DNA of 64,000 bases from JAWKUK01 sp041398605 (lineage in GTDB: Bacteria > Planctomycetota > UBA1135 > GCA-002686595), in NCBI GenBank assembly GCA_041398605.1, contig JAWKUK010000005.1, positions 372,001-436,000 of the forward strand, in the 5' to 3' direction. A program made the position numbers and the translations under genes. Below are positions 7,635 to 16,395 of this stretch, piece after piece (the first letter of the stretch is position 1; each line of letters opens with the position of its first letter). Below the pieces are notes generated by a model. It did no database searches, was not told where the DNA came from, and worked only from the letters and a program-made list of their open reading frames with translations.

Positions 7635-10181
7635 TCAGTAGGTCGCGCTTCTCGCGCAGCGAAAGCCCCGCGTGACACGCCGGTACTCGGGTCCAGTACC
7701 CCAGTGTTCAATGGACGTGAGGTCTCCGCCCATCGTCGCGCCAAACCACGCAGTTCCGCACATGATGCGCCGATCGTAGCGCGGCTCTAGGCGACCTTCC
7801 GAGCGCTCCGAGACGTGACTCTCGGTCCACTCCAAGACATTGCCGAAGAGGTGAAAGACGCCTTCGGGTGACTGCCCAGCCTCAAAGCTGCGAACGTCCC
7901 GAGCGCGAGCGAGGAACTGCGGCCAACGCTCTGCAAAGGACGTGCCTTCGAGGGGGGGGCCGCTGGCGTTGGCTCGCTCCAGGCCACCCTCGAGCCATGG
8001 CCATGGTCGGCCCGAGCCGACGCCGCGCGCCGCGAGCATCCACTCGCCATGGCTCGGGAGCCGCTTGCCGCGCCACTCGGCATAGGCGCGTGCTTCGTCC
8101 CAACTGATCTGGACGATGGGTAGACGCTCCTCTGGGCTCCCGCGCGGGATGGCCGCCAGGTGCTCCGGGACAGCGACGGTGGGATGCGCGTCGAGGAACG
8201 CGCGGTAATCACCGATGCTGACTTCGTACTTGTCGAGCCAGAAGCTCCGAACCTCATACTCGACATTGCGCAGCGGAGAGTCGGGGATCGCCGCGTGGGC
8301 GCAGCGAGCGCCCGTGATCAAGGCCATGTCCGTTGGCTCGACTTGGTCGTCTCGCGCCGTGATTGTGAGCGCCACCTCAGCGCCGGGGCCGAGCACCCGC
8401 GAGTATTCGTAGAGCCCGTACCCGTCCACTTCGACGACGATGCGGACGTGGCCCAGGGCGAGTGAGCCTGCGGCGAGCGGCAGCGCTCCGACGTCCTCGG
8501 TCGGACCAGCGAGGGCCGTCACTGGATCCAGGCGACGAAACCCGACCCGCCCCGTGACCGCCGCGCCGCGCTCATTGATCACGGACACGGTCAAGCGCGG
8601 CTGAAAGACGGCCGGGTCGAGGAGGCACGGCGACTCGGGGAAGAGCACAGCCATCCGGTGGAAGAGCTGGACGCCGCGGATCGCGTCCTTGAAGCCGCTG
8701 CCATCGTCGACGCCGCTGGACGCGCCGCGCAGGCCGCGCTCTGTGAGGGCCCGTGCCCCTTGCTCCCACTCGCTGCGCAGCGCGTCCATGCGGCGCTCCA
8801 AGCCACGGCACAGGTCGAGCTCGCGCTTGGGGACCCCCGTCTCGGACAGCTCGCTCAGAGTGCCCCGCGCCGCCACCAGTCGTGCATCGGGGAGGTCAGA
8901 CCAGCTCTGGATCTGGGCCAGCTCCCGCAAGGGTGCGAGGCGGCGCTCCAAGGCACGCGCGCGGGCGGCGTGTTCAGACCAGAAGGCGCCGGCGAGGACG
9001 GCGACACACGCGACCGCAGACGCGATGGCCGAGCTGCGGTGCTTTCGCAAGTAGCGCGCCGCTCGCGTTCGCCACGTCGGCGGCCGCGCGAGGATCGCTT
9101 CGTGGCGCAAGAAGCGCCGCAGGTCGGCTTCGAGCGCCGCGGCATTCTCGTATCGCTCGACCGCGCGCTTCGACATCGCGTGCTCGCAGATCACCGCCAA
9201 GTCGCGCGGCACGCGCGGGTTGAGCGCCAGGATCGGGGGGGCCTCCACGCTGCGGATCTTCGTGATGATCTCGTGCGTCGTCGCGCCTTGGAACGGCCGG
9301 CGGAGGGTCAGGAGCTCGTAGAGGACGACGCCAAGCGAGTAGACGTCGGTGCGGAAGTCGACGGGCGACTGCACGACGCGCGCCTGTTCGGGGCTCATGT
9401 AAGGCAGCGAACCGACCAGTTGGTCGCTGCGGGTGAGGGAGCCGAAGGCCTCGTCGTGGGCGACCCCGAAGTCGACGAGCTTGACGCATGCCTCCGGCGT
9501 CAAGAGCAGGTTCGACGGCTTGACGTCGCGGTGGATGACACCTCGCTCGTGTGCGTGGCTCAGGGCGGAGGCGGCGTCAGCGATGACGCTGGCGACCGCT
9601 GTGACATGGTCGACGTGCCCGAACAGCGGCAGAGTCGGCGCTGGACTTGGCGGCGGCTCTGCGTCGCGCCGCTGTAGGTCGAGCTCTTCGGCCAAGGTGC
9701 GGCCTGGCACAAACTCCATCGCGAACCAGTGCAGGTCGTCACGCGCCCCGTCAGCCAGAACGCGCGCGATATGCGCGTGGTCGAGCTTGGCCGCCGCGCG
9801 GGCTTCCCGGTGGAAGCGCTCGATTTGTTCCGAGGTGGTCGTTAAGCCGATCGCGAGGATCTTCACTGCGACCGCACGATCGAAGCCACGCTGACGTGCC
9901 AAGTACACCACGCCCATCGCGCCGCGCCCGAGCTCTCGTTCGAGTGTAAAGTCGCCGAGGACCTGGCCGCACAGAGTCGGCGTGCCGGATGGAGGTGCTG
10001 CCGGCGGGACGACAAAACTCGATGGCACGCCCTCGGCGTGCGTCAGCAGTGAGAGCGCCTCCTCCAACAGCGCCGTGTCTCCTCCGGCTGCTGCGCGCAG
10101 GAATCCCTCCCGCTTGTCGCTCGGCTCTTGGAGCGACAGCTCGAACAGCTCGAGCGCGCGTCGGAGAATGTCGTCGCTCAT
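7635..10181 (-). CDS. Transmembrane Ser/Thr protein kinase with C-terminal FGE/sulfatase-modifying-factor domain
   Basis: The start at ATG 10181 overlaps the sigma-factor stop (ATGA), indicating translational coupling; 848 residues. The kinase domain spans about residues 77-360: glycine loop GRGAMG, Lys107 in VAVKIL, catalytic HRDVKPSN (Asp219) and DFG at 237-239. One transmembrane segment lies near 384-400, so the C-terminal part faces the periplasm. The last ~220 residues are a formylglycine-generating-enzyme-type (SUMF1) domain with ISWDEARAYAEWRGKRLPS, GNVLEW and a final RGFRCA. I see no obvious Cys pair for copper-dependent oxidation, so this is more likely a ligand-binding copy than a sulfatase activator. 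Kinases of this layout are typical of Planctomycetota. Confidence 0.9.
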   Translation of the reverse strand: MSDDILRRALELFELSLQEPSDKREGFLRAAAGGDTALLEEALSLLTHAEGVPSSFVVPPAAPPSGTPTLCGQVLGDFTLERELGRGAMGVVYLARQRGFDRAVAVKILAIGLTTTSEQIERFHREARAAAKLDHAHIARVLADGARDDLHWFAMEFVPGRTLAEELDLQRRDAEPPPSPAPTLPLFGHVDHVTAVASVIADAASALSHAHERGVIHRDVKPSNLLLTPEACVKLVDFGVAHDEAFGSLTRSDQLVGSLPYMSPEQARVVQSPVDFRTDVYSLGVVLYELLTLRRPFQGATTHEIITKIRSVEAPPILALNPRVPRDLAVICEHAMSKRAVERYENAAALEADLRRFLRHEAILARPPTWRTRAARYLRKHRSSAIASAVACVAVLAGAFWSEHAARARALERRLAPLRELAQIQSWSDLPDARLVAARGTLSELSETGVPKRELDLCRGLERRMDALRSEWEQGARALTERGLRGASSGVDDGSGFKDAIRGVQLFHRMAVLFPESPCLLDPAVFQPRLTVSVINERGAAVTGRVGFRRLDPVTALAGPTEDVGALPLAAGSLALGHVRIVVEVDGYGLYEYSRVLGPGAEVALTITARDDQVEPTDMALITGARCAHAAIPDSPLRNVEYEVRSFWLDKYEVSIGDYRAFLDAHPTVAVPEHLAAIPRGSPEERLPIVQISWDEARAYAEWRGKRLPSHGEWMLAARGVGSGRPWPWLEGGLERANASGPPLEGTSFAERWPQFLARARDVRSFEAGQSPEGVFHLFGNVLEWTESHVSERSEGRLEPRYDRRIMCGTAWFGATMGGDLTSIEHWGTGPEYRRVTRGFRCARSATY

Positions 10182-10726
10182 GATGCGACTTCGCGATGGA
10201 GGAACGCGCGGGCCGTCTGCCACCAGCGGGACACCTGGCGCTCAGAGACCCCCAGCGTGTGCGCGCACTCAGACATCGCAACTCCTCCAAAGAAATGGAG
10301 CTCGACGAGCGCTGCGAGGCGTGGATCGACGCGCTGCAGCTTCACGAGGGCCTCGTCGAGGGCTATGAGGTCGTGTGCGCGCGCGTCGTAGTCGTCCGCC
10401 AACGCCTCGAAGAGCGGGTCGATATCGGTGACTCGGTTGCGCGGGATACGCCGTCCAGCAGCTTGGCGTCGACTGTGGTCGACCAGGATCTGGCGCATCG
10501 CCCGCGCGGCAACACGCAGGAAATGTGGGCGGTCATTGAAGTCCCGGAGGCGATCTCCCAGGCGCAGATACGCCTCGTTCACGAGCGCCGTTGGCTGCAA
10601 CGTATGCTCGACGGGCTGGCGCCGCATTCCCCGTTGGGCGAGGCGATAGAGCTCGGCATAGACCGACCGCGAGAGGTCATCATCGAGCTCGCCCGCAGAC
10701 TTCACCTCGATGTGGTCTTCGTGCAT
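10178..10726 (-). CDS. ECF-type RNA polymerase sigma factor (Planctomycete sigma-70 ECF family)
   Basis: I use the ATG at 10726 rather than the further upstream start because the protein then begins at the normal family position. Region 2 is visible as YAELYRLAQRGMRR and PTALVNEAYLRL, followed by FLRVAARAMRQILVDHSRR. Region 4 (residues about 125-180) ends with a helix-turn-helix containing MSECAHTLGVSERQVSRWW. This is the ECF subgroup common in Planctomycetota, often regulated by a co-encoded Ser/Thr kinase. That fits the 4-base overlap with the downstream kinase gene. No anti-sigma factor is seen nearby. Confidence 0.9.
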   Translation of the reverse strand: MHEDHIEVKSAGELDDDLSRSVYAELYRLAQRGMRRQPVEHTLQPTALVNEAYLRLGDRLRDFNDRPHFLRVAARAMRQILVDHSRRQAAGRRIPRNRVTDIDPLFEALADDYDARAHDLIALDEALVKLQRVDPRLAALVELHFFGGVAMSECAHTLGVSERQVSRWWQTARAFLHREVAS

Positions 10727-10867
10727 GGCGCCGATCGTTCTGGTCGAGGCAGGAGCGTCGCGGGCATTGCCCCCGCACTTGCTACAACGTTGTTTGCGCT
10801 CGACCTCCGCCAACAAAATCGCGGAACTTCACGGGGACCGGTCGGGCCCGCGAGGCGGGTCTGCCAG

Positions 10868-11965
10868 TCAGTGGCGCCAGCCGAGGTCATCGCGCAGCCA
10901 GCGCAGGATAGCCCTTGTCGCGCGATCGGCGCCGGGCCAGGCGAGGTGCGATCCGTCCAGCGTCGCGCCGTCCCAGGAGCCCAGGTCGAGGTAGGGCAGC
11001 GCCGTCATTGCGGGGATCGATGCCAAGAGGGCGCCCGTGCCGGATTCGTCCTCGATCTTGCGCAGAACCGGCTCCACGGGCAAGCGCACACAAGCGATCT
11101 TCCAGCCGCGCGCTTTGAGCTCCCCGAGCCGGCCGACGATCGACTTCGCTGCGGCGCGCTGGACCTCGGCCTTTGATGCGTTGGTCGCTTGTCGGTACAC
11201 CGCGCTACTGACGTTGAAATTGGGTCGCTTGAACCAGGCCTGTTGCCACGCCGTCGGTTCGATCGTTTGCAGGCGCAGCGCCCGCCACCGGTCGAGTTCA
11301 TACGACCAAGTCTTGTCTAGGGCGACGGTATCGAACCACCGCTGCTCCGCCAGCCACCGATGTCGCGCGAGGCGCTGTCGCTTGACCCACCAGTCGATCG
11401 CGGCCCCCGCCTCTGCCTCTGAGAGGCCCTCCGCGGTTAAGACCTGGACCTCGCGCGCGGCCCACTCACGCACCGCCCTAGGGCTCGCGGTCGCGTCATA
11501 GCCAGGATGGGGCTCGCGCAGCAGCGTCTTGAACTTGTCGTTTTGGGGGCCGATGAGCCCGAGGGGGGAGAGGCAAACGACGACCGCTCTTGGCGGCATG
11601 TCCATGAGCGGCAGCAGGGCAAACGCTGTCTCGGTACCGCCGCCCCAGATCGTTCCGAAGCGCCCTAGGCCGAAGCGATTCGCGATCGAGAGGTGGAAGC
11701 CGTGACCCACGCGCGAGTCACCGACGACAAGGATGTCGCTCGCGGCGATGTCTCCTCCTACGCCCACGGGCCCGATGCCGGGGCCGACCCATATCATCTG
11801 CTCGCCCTGGAAGGGCTCAAGCCCGTGCGGCGCGACGGTGCCGCCGAGGGTGTGCTGCCATGCGGCAAGCGCCCCGGCCGCGACGATGAGGGCCACCAAG
11901 GTCGGCCAGAGCTGAGGCTGAGAGCGGCGCACCGGCGGGTTAGAACTGGAAGTACACGAAGTCAC
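10868..11965 (-). CDS. SGNH/AlgJ-like partner of the MBOAT acyltransferase
   Basis: The gene starts with a GTG at 11965, 26 bases inside the end of the MBOAT gene, so the two are co-translated. The product has one N-terminal transmembrane segment (about residues 22-40) and an extracytoplasmic domain. VVGDSRVGHGF near residue 80 fits block I of SGNH/AlgJ-type acyl-transfer proteins, and a late segment (LDGSHLAWPGAD) places an Asp/His pair where the family has its second catalytic block. In known systems such a protein transfers acyl groups delivered by the MBOAT to an extracellular polysaccharide. The substrate here is unknown. Confidence 0.7.
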   Translation of the reverse strand: MTSCTSSSNPPVRRSQPQLWPTLVALIVAAGALAAWQHTLGGTVAPHGLEPFQGEQMIWVGPGIGPVGVGGDIAASDILVVGDSRVGHGFHLSIANRFGLGRFGTIWGGGTETAFALLPLMDMPPRAVVVCLSPLGLIGPQNDKFKTLLREPHPGYDATASPRAVREWAAREVQVLTAEGLSEAEAGAAIDWWVKRQRLARHRWLAEQRWFDTVALDKTWSYELDRWRALRLQTIEPTAWQQAWFKRPNFNVSSAVYRQATNASKAEVQRAAAKSIVGRLGELKARGWKIACVRLPVEPVLRKIEDESGTGALLASIPAMTALPYLDLGSWDGATLDGSHLAWPGADRATRAILRWLRDDLGWRH

Positions 11966-13361
11966 GTGCTTCGCCGCGGCGAACGATGAAGAGCGCAGCG
12001 AGCATCAAGCCAGCGCCTACGCCGCGCAGCCACGCAGGGGTCCGCAGGCCGAACCAATCGCGGCACAACATCGCCGCATGGAGGAGGACGATGGGGATGA
12101 GCAGCACCGCGAAGCGCAGGCTCGTGTCGACGCCGGCGGCCGATTCGCTCCACGGGATGGTGAACAACCGGCTCAGGACGTCGCGCGCGACCCCGAAGTC
12201 CTTGGCGCGAAAGAACACCCAGGTGATGTGCACGAACACAAAGGTCACGGCCATGGCCGCCACGCGCCGCACGAGGCCGAGCGCGCCGCTCGGGCGGCCC
12301 GTCGAGGTCTTGGCGCGGGGGCCGCGCAGCCAGCGCTCAACCCAAAGGCCCAGCCCGTGCAGCGCGCCCCACGCGACGAACGTCCAGGCCGCGCCGTGCC
12401 AGAGGCCGCCGAGCAGCATCGTCAGCATCAAGTTCACGTGCGTTCGCGCTGCGCCGTTGCGGTTGCCGCCGAGGGAGATGTAGAGGTAGTCCCGTAGCCA
12501 GCTTGAGAGCGTGACGTGCCAGCGGGTCCAAAACTCGGACAGCCCCGCGCTGATGTAGGGCGCGCGGAAATTCTCAGGGAAGCGCAAGCCCATGAGCATC
12601 GCCAAGCCGATCGCGATGCCCGAGTAGCCCGCGAAGTCAGCGAAGATCTGCGCGCCGAATGCGATCGTTCCGAACCATGCGGACCAGGTCGACTGAGCCA
12701 AGACGTTCCCGTCGTAGACGCGCTCCACGACGATCGCCAGGTTGTCGGCCACGACCATCTTGAGGAAGAGTCCTTCCACGCAGCGATACAGGCCCAGCTC
12801 GAACCGCGTTCCGCGCCACCGAGGCGAGCGCTCGAGCTGAGGCAGGAACGACCGCGCGCGCACGATCGGGCCCGCGACGAGCTGCGGGAAAAACGCGACG
12901 TAGAGGGCGAAGTCGATGAAGGAGCGCGCTGGTGTCAGCTGTCGACGGTAGACGTCGAGGGTGTAGCTGAGCGTTTGGAACGTATAGAAGGAGATCCCGA
13001 CTGGAACGACCCATTCGTCGAAGAGGCCCTCCCGCGGCGTCCAACCCAGCAGCGGCCCGAGGTCTCGCGCAAGGAGCGGCGTGTACTTGAACGCAGCGAG
13101 CAGGCCGAGGTTCGCGAGCAGGCTCAGGCTCACCCATGCGCGGCGCGTGCTCGCGCGCTCCGTGGCGGCGATTCGGCCCGCGACGAAGTAGTCCAGGACC
13201 GCGGAGCCGACGAGCAGCGGCAGGTAGAGGGGGTTCCACCAGCCGTAGAAGGCGAGGCTGCCCGCGAGGGCGAGCCCCTTCGCGGCACGGAACGGGAGCG
13301 CCCACCACCCGAGCAGGAGCGGCGCGAAGAAGAGCCAAAAAGAAACGCTGTCGAAGACCAT
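11940..13361 (-). CDS. MBOAT family O-acyltransferase (AlgI/DltB-like)
   Basis: This 473-residue polytopic membrane protein has about ten hydrophobic segments. Family hallmarks are GISFYTFQTLSYTLDVYR, the FPQLVAGPIVR segment, FWTRWHVTLSSWLRDYLYI with the basic loop LGGNRNG, and the catalytic-region LGGLWHGAAWTF with a second His in WGALHG. These match the AlgI subgroup, which moves acyl groups across the cytoplasmic membrane for O-acetylation of exported polysaccharides. It is co-transcribed with the SGNH-like gene and lies downstream of a polytopic protein with a GT-like look, which suggests surface polysaccharide modification. Confidence 0.92.
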   Translation of the reverse strand: MVFDSVSFWLFFAPLLLGWWALPFRAAKGLALAGSLAFYGWWNPLYLPLLVGSAVLDYFVAGRIAATERASTRRAWVSLSLLANLGLLAAFKYTPLLARDLGPLLGWTPREGLFDEWVVPVGISFYTFQTLSYTLDVYRRQLTPARSFIDFALYVAFFPQLVAGPIVRARSFLPQLERSPRWRGTRFELGLYRCVEGLFLKMVVADNLAIVVERVYDGNVLAQSTWSAWFGTIAFGAQIFADFAGYSGIAIGLAMLMGLRFPENFRAPYISAGLSEFWTRWHVTLSSWLRDYLYISLGGNRNGAARTHVNLMLTMLLGGLWHGAAWTFVAWGALHGLGLWVERWLRGPRAKTSTGRPSGALGLVRRVAAMAVTFVFVHITWVFFRAKDFGVARDVLSRLFTIPWSESAAGVDTSLRFAVLLIPIVLLHAAMLCRDWFGLRTPAWLRGVGAGLMLAALFIVRRGEARDFVYFQF

Positions 13362-13479
13362 GAGTGCCGCGCTTGGCGATGCAGCATACCGGCTCGACCC
13401 TCACCGCGTCGTGTGCGGGAGCGCGACTCTTCGACGGGGCTTGCGGACGAGTCGTGTCGCGCTGGATCGGGCGCGAGGT

Positions 13480-13700
13480 CTATGACACGTGTTCAAGGCC
13501 GAGCGCCTCGACGCGTTCGGGGTCGAGCGGCAAGCAGCGCACCAGCGGCGCGACTGGCTCGTCGAGCGTCTCCCCGCGAAGGGACGCCGGCCTTGTCGGC
13601 AGGGCAGCCGGCCGCACATGCGTCGGCAGAGCCTCGCCCAACAGCCCGTGGTGAACCAGCGCAACGTACAGTGCGCCTAAGGCGTCCCTTGGGCTGAGCG
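13480..13700 (-). other. Coding-like stretch downstream of the polytopic protein gene, possible frameshifted tail
   Basis: Directly past the TAG at 13677 another frame on the same strand stays open for about 70 codons (from within the preceding gene to a TAG at 13480). It reads as a normal-looking peptide with segments GALYVALVHHGLLGEALP and LVRCLPLDPERVEALGLE. Third positions are strongly GC-biased, as in the neighbouring genes, but there is no convincing start codon. It could be a C-terminal extension of the 13677 gene lost by a one-base shift, or a gene remnant. The rest of the 13,362-13,676 gap shows nothing else that I can support. Confidence 0.3.
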
Positions 13701-15632
13701 CCGTGCCTCGACGAGCTCCGTTGCCAGGGCGCCGAACGGTAACGCGACGCTGTCGACGAGCGGCCCGCGCAACGTGCCGGGCCAGAACGCGCGCAGCACC
13801 AACTGGTCTCCCGACGAGGCTCTATGGAGCACGAGCACCAATCCTCTTGGCGAACCGGCCTCGGCTTCGAGCTTTGAGGCTATCGCAGCAACGGCGGCTT
13901 CGAGGTCGACGGCATCGCTGCATCGGATCCACCTGAATGCCGGCAGTGCGCTGGGGCCGTCGCTGTCTGCTGCGGGGCGCCAATCCAGGATCGCCGTCTC
14001 GTTGCCCTCGCGCTTGATGCCCGTCATGTCGACGGACGTGAAGGACGCGGCGACGCGCGCGAGTGACTCGAGGCGCGCGACAGTCTCAAGCGCCGGGCTT
14101 GACGTCGGTGCGTAGAGGACCGTCACTGCTGGCACCTCCGAGGCAACGAGCGCTCGCCGATACGGACCGAGCCCGAGCGTGCGCAACCGTTCGACTCGAG
14201 CGCGAAACGCTGCGGGATCGGGGTACAGCTGGGCATGGCTGCTTCCGTAGTCACGGGCTAGCTGCGCGGCCAGCAGGCGCGGCGCGAAGCGGGCGCCAGT
14301 TCGCACGTCGTCTGCGAACATTGCGCGAATCGAGCGTTGCTCGAGGAGCCACCCTTGCGCAGTGTGGAGGTCTGCCGGCAACGTGACCACCAAGGCGGCG
14401 CACATCACGGACGGCGAGAGGTCAGCAGCAAGGGTGGCGTAGCGCCTCACACGGGGCGCGTAGGCGCGTGCGCGCCCTTGTTTCGTCCCGTGCCGAGGCC
14501 GAAGGTGCAACGCGACGAGGTAGACCCAGGCTGCGATCGGCGCAGACAGTATCGTGTAGCGCTGCGCGAAGCCGGCGCTCCAGGCGACGTCGCCTCGTCC
14601 GATCGCGACGCCGCACGCCACTGCGATGCCCGAGGCTGCCAATGCGACGAGCGCGAGGTAACGCCACCGATCGCCCGCCGAGGCCAGCGCTCGGCCGAGT
14701 AAGATCACATTGAGGAGCCCCAACGCGGCGGCCAAGAGGAGGCAGGCGATCGGCCAGGTCCAGCGCGCAGCGAGCCCGAGGGAGCCCCCTAGGAACTGCA
14801 GTCCAGTGCGCAGGGGGCTTCCCTCGATGGGTTGAACGTGGTCGCCATTGCCCGTCGTGAGACCGTTGACGTAGGCAGCGCACACACACAGTGTTCCGAT
14901 CGTCAGTGCAAGTGTGAGCCACGAGGCGCGGCGCGCGTCTATGCTCGGAGTCATGAGCTGCGCGACCCCGCGCGCGGCGACCCATGCGAGCAGGGGCGCC
15001 GCTGCGAGGAGCCCGTTCGCTCCAGTCAGGGGCAGCGTCAAGGCCGCGACACCCATTAGGAGGGGGCCACGTCGGCGCGCCCCTTCGCGCGCGCCGATCC
15101 AGAGGGCGAGCAACGCGCCTTGGATCCACGCGCCGGCGAGGAACGTGAGTTGGAAGCCGAACATCACGTGGTACGACATGCTCGGCCTGAGCAGCAGCAG
15201 GACGAGGAGCACGTCCGTCCACGCGCTCCGTCCGCGCACCCGCGCCGCCGCCCAGATCCAGAGGAGCGCGAGGCTCACGAGCCCGAGCAGATTCCAAAGC
15301 ATGGGGGCGCGGAAGTCCCAGTCGGTGATCGCGCCGAGCGCCATGTAGACGAGCCTCGGAACTGGCAACCTGTGCACATGGTTGTGGGGGGCCCAGAGGT
15401 CCGCCCACTGCCACTGGGATGGATGGGCGAAGGGAAGGAGGTCCCACTCGTCGGCGATCGGGACGTCGACTCCGAAGGCGCCGATCCAACACGCATGAAC
15501 CGTGGCGAGCGCAGCGAGCGTTCCCACGACGCAGACCGCCGACCACGACCATCGTCGACCGCGCATCGCACGGGGCCGCGGCGACGCTCGCTCGGCGACA
15601 TGCTGGGGCCTGGGCGTGTTCGGTCGCTGCAT
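13677..15632 (-). CDS. Polytopic membrane protein, GT-C glycosyltransferase-like
   Basis: The start is placed at ATG 15632 (651 residues); upstream codons are reached only through a TTG. A first membrane helix (about 30-50) is followed by an extracytoplasmic loop with acidic motif VDVPIADEWDLLPF, then roughly ten more helices to about residue 430 and a soluble C-terminal domain. An Asp/Glu-rich first loop after helix 1 is the usual place for the catalytic acid in GT-C enzymes, so a lipid-linked sugar transferase is plausible. No signature is decisive. The adjacent acyltransferase genes on the same strand support a cell-surface glycan role. Confidence 0.6.
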   Translation of the reverse strand: MQRPNTPRPQHVAERASPRPRAMRGRRWSWSAVCVVGTLAALATVHACWIGAFGVDVPIADEWDLLPFAHPSQWQWADLWAPHNHVHRLPVPRLVYMALGAITDWDFRAPMLWNLLGLVSLALLWIWAAARVRGRSAWTDVLLVLLLLRPSMSYHVMFGFQLTFLAGAWIQGALLALWIGAREGARRRGPLLMGVAALTLPLTGANGLLAAAPLLAWVAARGVAQLMTPSIDARRASWLTLALTIGTLCVCAAYVNGLTTGNGDHVQPIEGSPLRTGLQFLGGSLGLAARWTWPIACLLLAAALGLLNVILLGRALASAGDRWRYLALVALAASGIAVACGVAIGRGDVAWSAGFAQRYTILSAPIAAWVYLVALHLRPRHGTKQGRARAYAPRVRRYATLAADLSPSVMCAALVVTLPADLHTAQGWLLEQRSIRAMFADDVRTGARFAPRLLAAQLARDYGSSHAQLYPDPAAFRARVERLRTLGLGPYRRALVASEVPAVTVLYAPTSSPALETVARLESLARVAASFTSVDMTGIKREGNETAILDWRPAADSDGPSALPAFRWIRCSDAVDLEAAVAAIASKLEAEAGSPRGLVLVLHRASSGDQLVLRAFWPGTLRGPLVDSVALPFGALATELVEARRSAQGTP

Positions 15633-15948
15633 GAGGCTTGCCAGAGGATAGACGACGCGCCGCCACGGTATGGCCTTGCGTATCCAGGTTCGAGGCGCCA
15701 ACAGCGGGGCGCTCTTTGGACCTTCAGGTCGGTGCTCGCACCGCGACCGCGTGTGGCTCGGCGGCGGCTCGTCATGTTCGGGGTCGCCGCATGATTCTTG
15801 GAGGCGAGCGAGCGGCCGAAGGCGTCGTCCGGTTTCACTTTGATCACTGTGGACGCTGCGCGCTGAAGGCCTTCGACGTGATCACCTCGAATTTGCACAG
15901 GATGAGTTGATCCCTGCTTGTCGCGGCCGCCGTTGGAAGGACATCGAG

Positions 15949-16359
15949 ATGGCGCACAAGGTCTATGACTTAAGTCTGGTCCAGCGCCAGCTCGATCTGG
16001 ACGAGCCATACGGCACTCGGGTCGCGCTCGAGGTCGTCCATGTCGCTGGCGCGCGCCCGTGGCTCGTCCAGCAGGGCGCGGTAGCCGCAGACGGCGCGCT
16101 CGCGGGTCAGTCGCGTACGGCCGCCGCAGCTTGGGATCTCATCTACCAGTCACTTTGGAGCGAGAGGATCACGGTGCTTGGCGCGGCCTTCGCCACCGAG
16201 CGCGGAGCTCGTCGATCCATGCCACGAACGCGAGCCACGACGGCCCTGAGATGCAGTTGCCGCTGGGGCCGGAGGGGCCCTTCGTCGTCGCTTGCCATAC
16301 GGACCGGGACGACGCTGACGCGTGGAGGCCTTCGCTGGACGGCCTCGAGGCGGCGTTGA
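15949..16359 (+). CDS. Hypothetical protein, probably frameshifted
   Basis: The ATG at 15949 has a strong GGAAGG ribosome-binding site 8 bases upstream. About 86 ordinary-looking residues follow (MAHKVYDLSLVQRQLDLD onward). After about base 16,205 this frame turns into Arg/Thr-rich sequence typical of a shadow frame. At the same point another plus-strand frame begins to look coding and runs to a TGA at 16409 (MQLPLGPEGPFVVACHTDRD, then LDGLEAALKRVAW). The simplest reading is one ~153-residue gene broken by a one-base deletion or sequencing error. Its family is unknown. It converges on the next gene, overlapping it slightly if the second frame is used. Confidence 0.5.
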   Translation: MAHKVYDLSLVQRQLDLDEPYGTRVALEVVHVAGARPWLVQQGAVAADGALAGQSRTAAAAWDLIYQSLWSERITVLGAAFATERGARRSMPRTRATTALRCSCRWGRRGPSSSLAIRTGTTLTRGGLRWTASRRR

Positions 16360-16395
16360 AGCGGGTCGCTTGGCACCAAGCGAGAACGAACAGGG

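Noticed and set aside
7635..8350. FGE-like domain as a sulfatase activator for the sulfatase-fold gene at 61,764
   Set aside because: No visible catalytic Cys pair in the domain, and the sulfatase-fold protein has Thr instead of the Cys that an FGE would modify.
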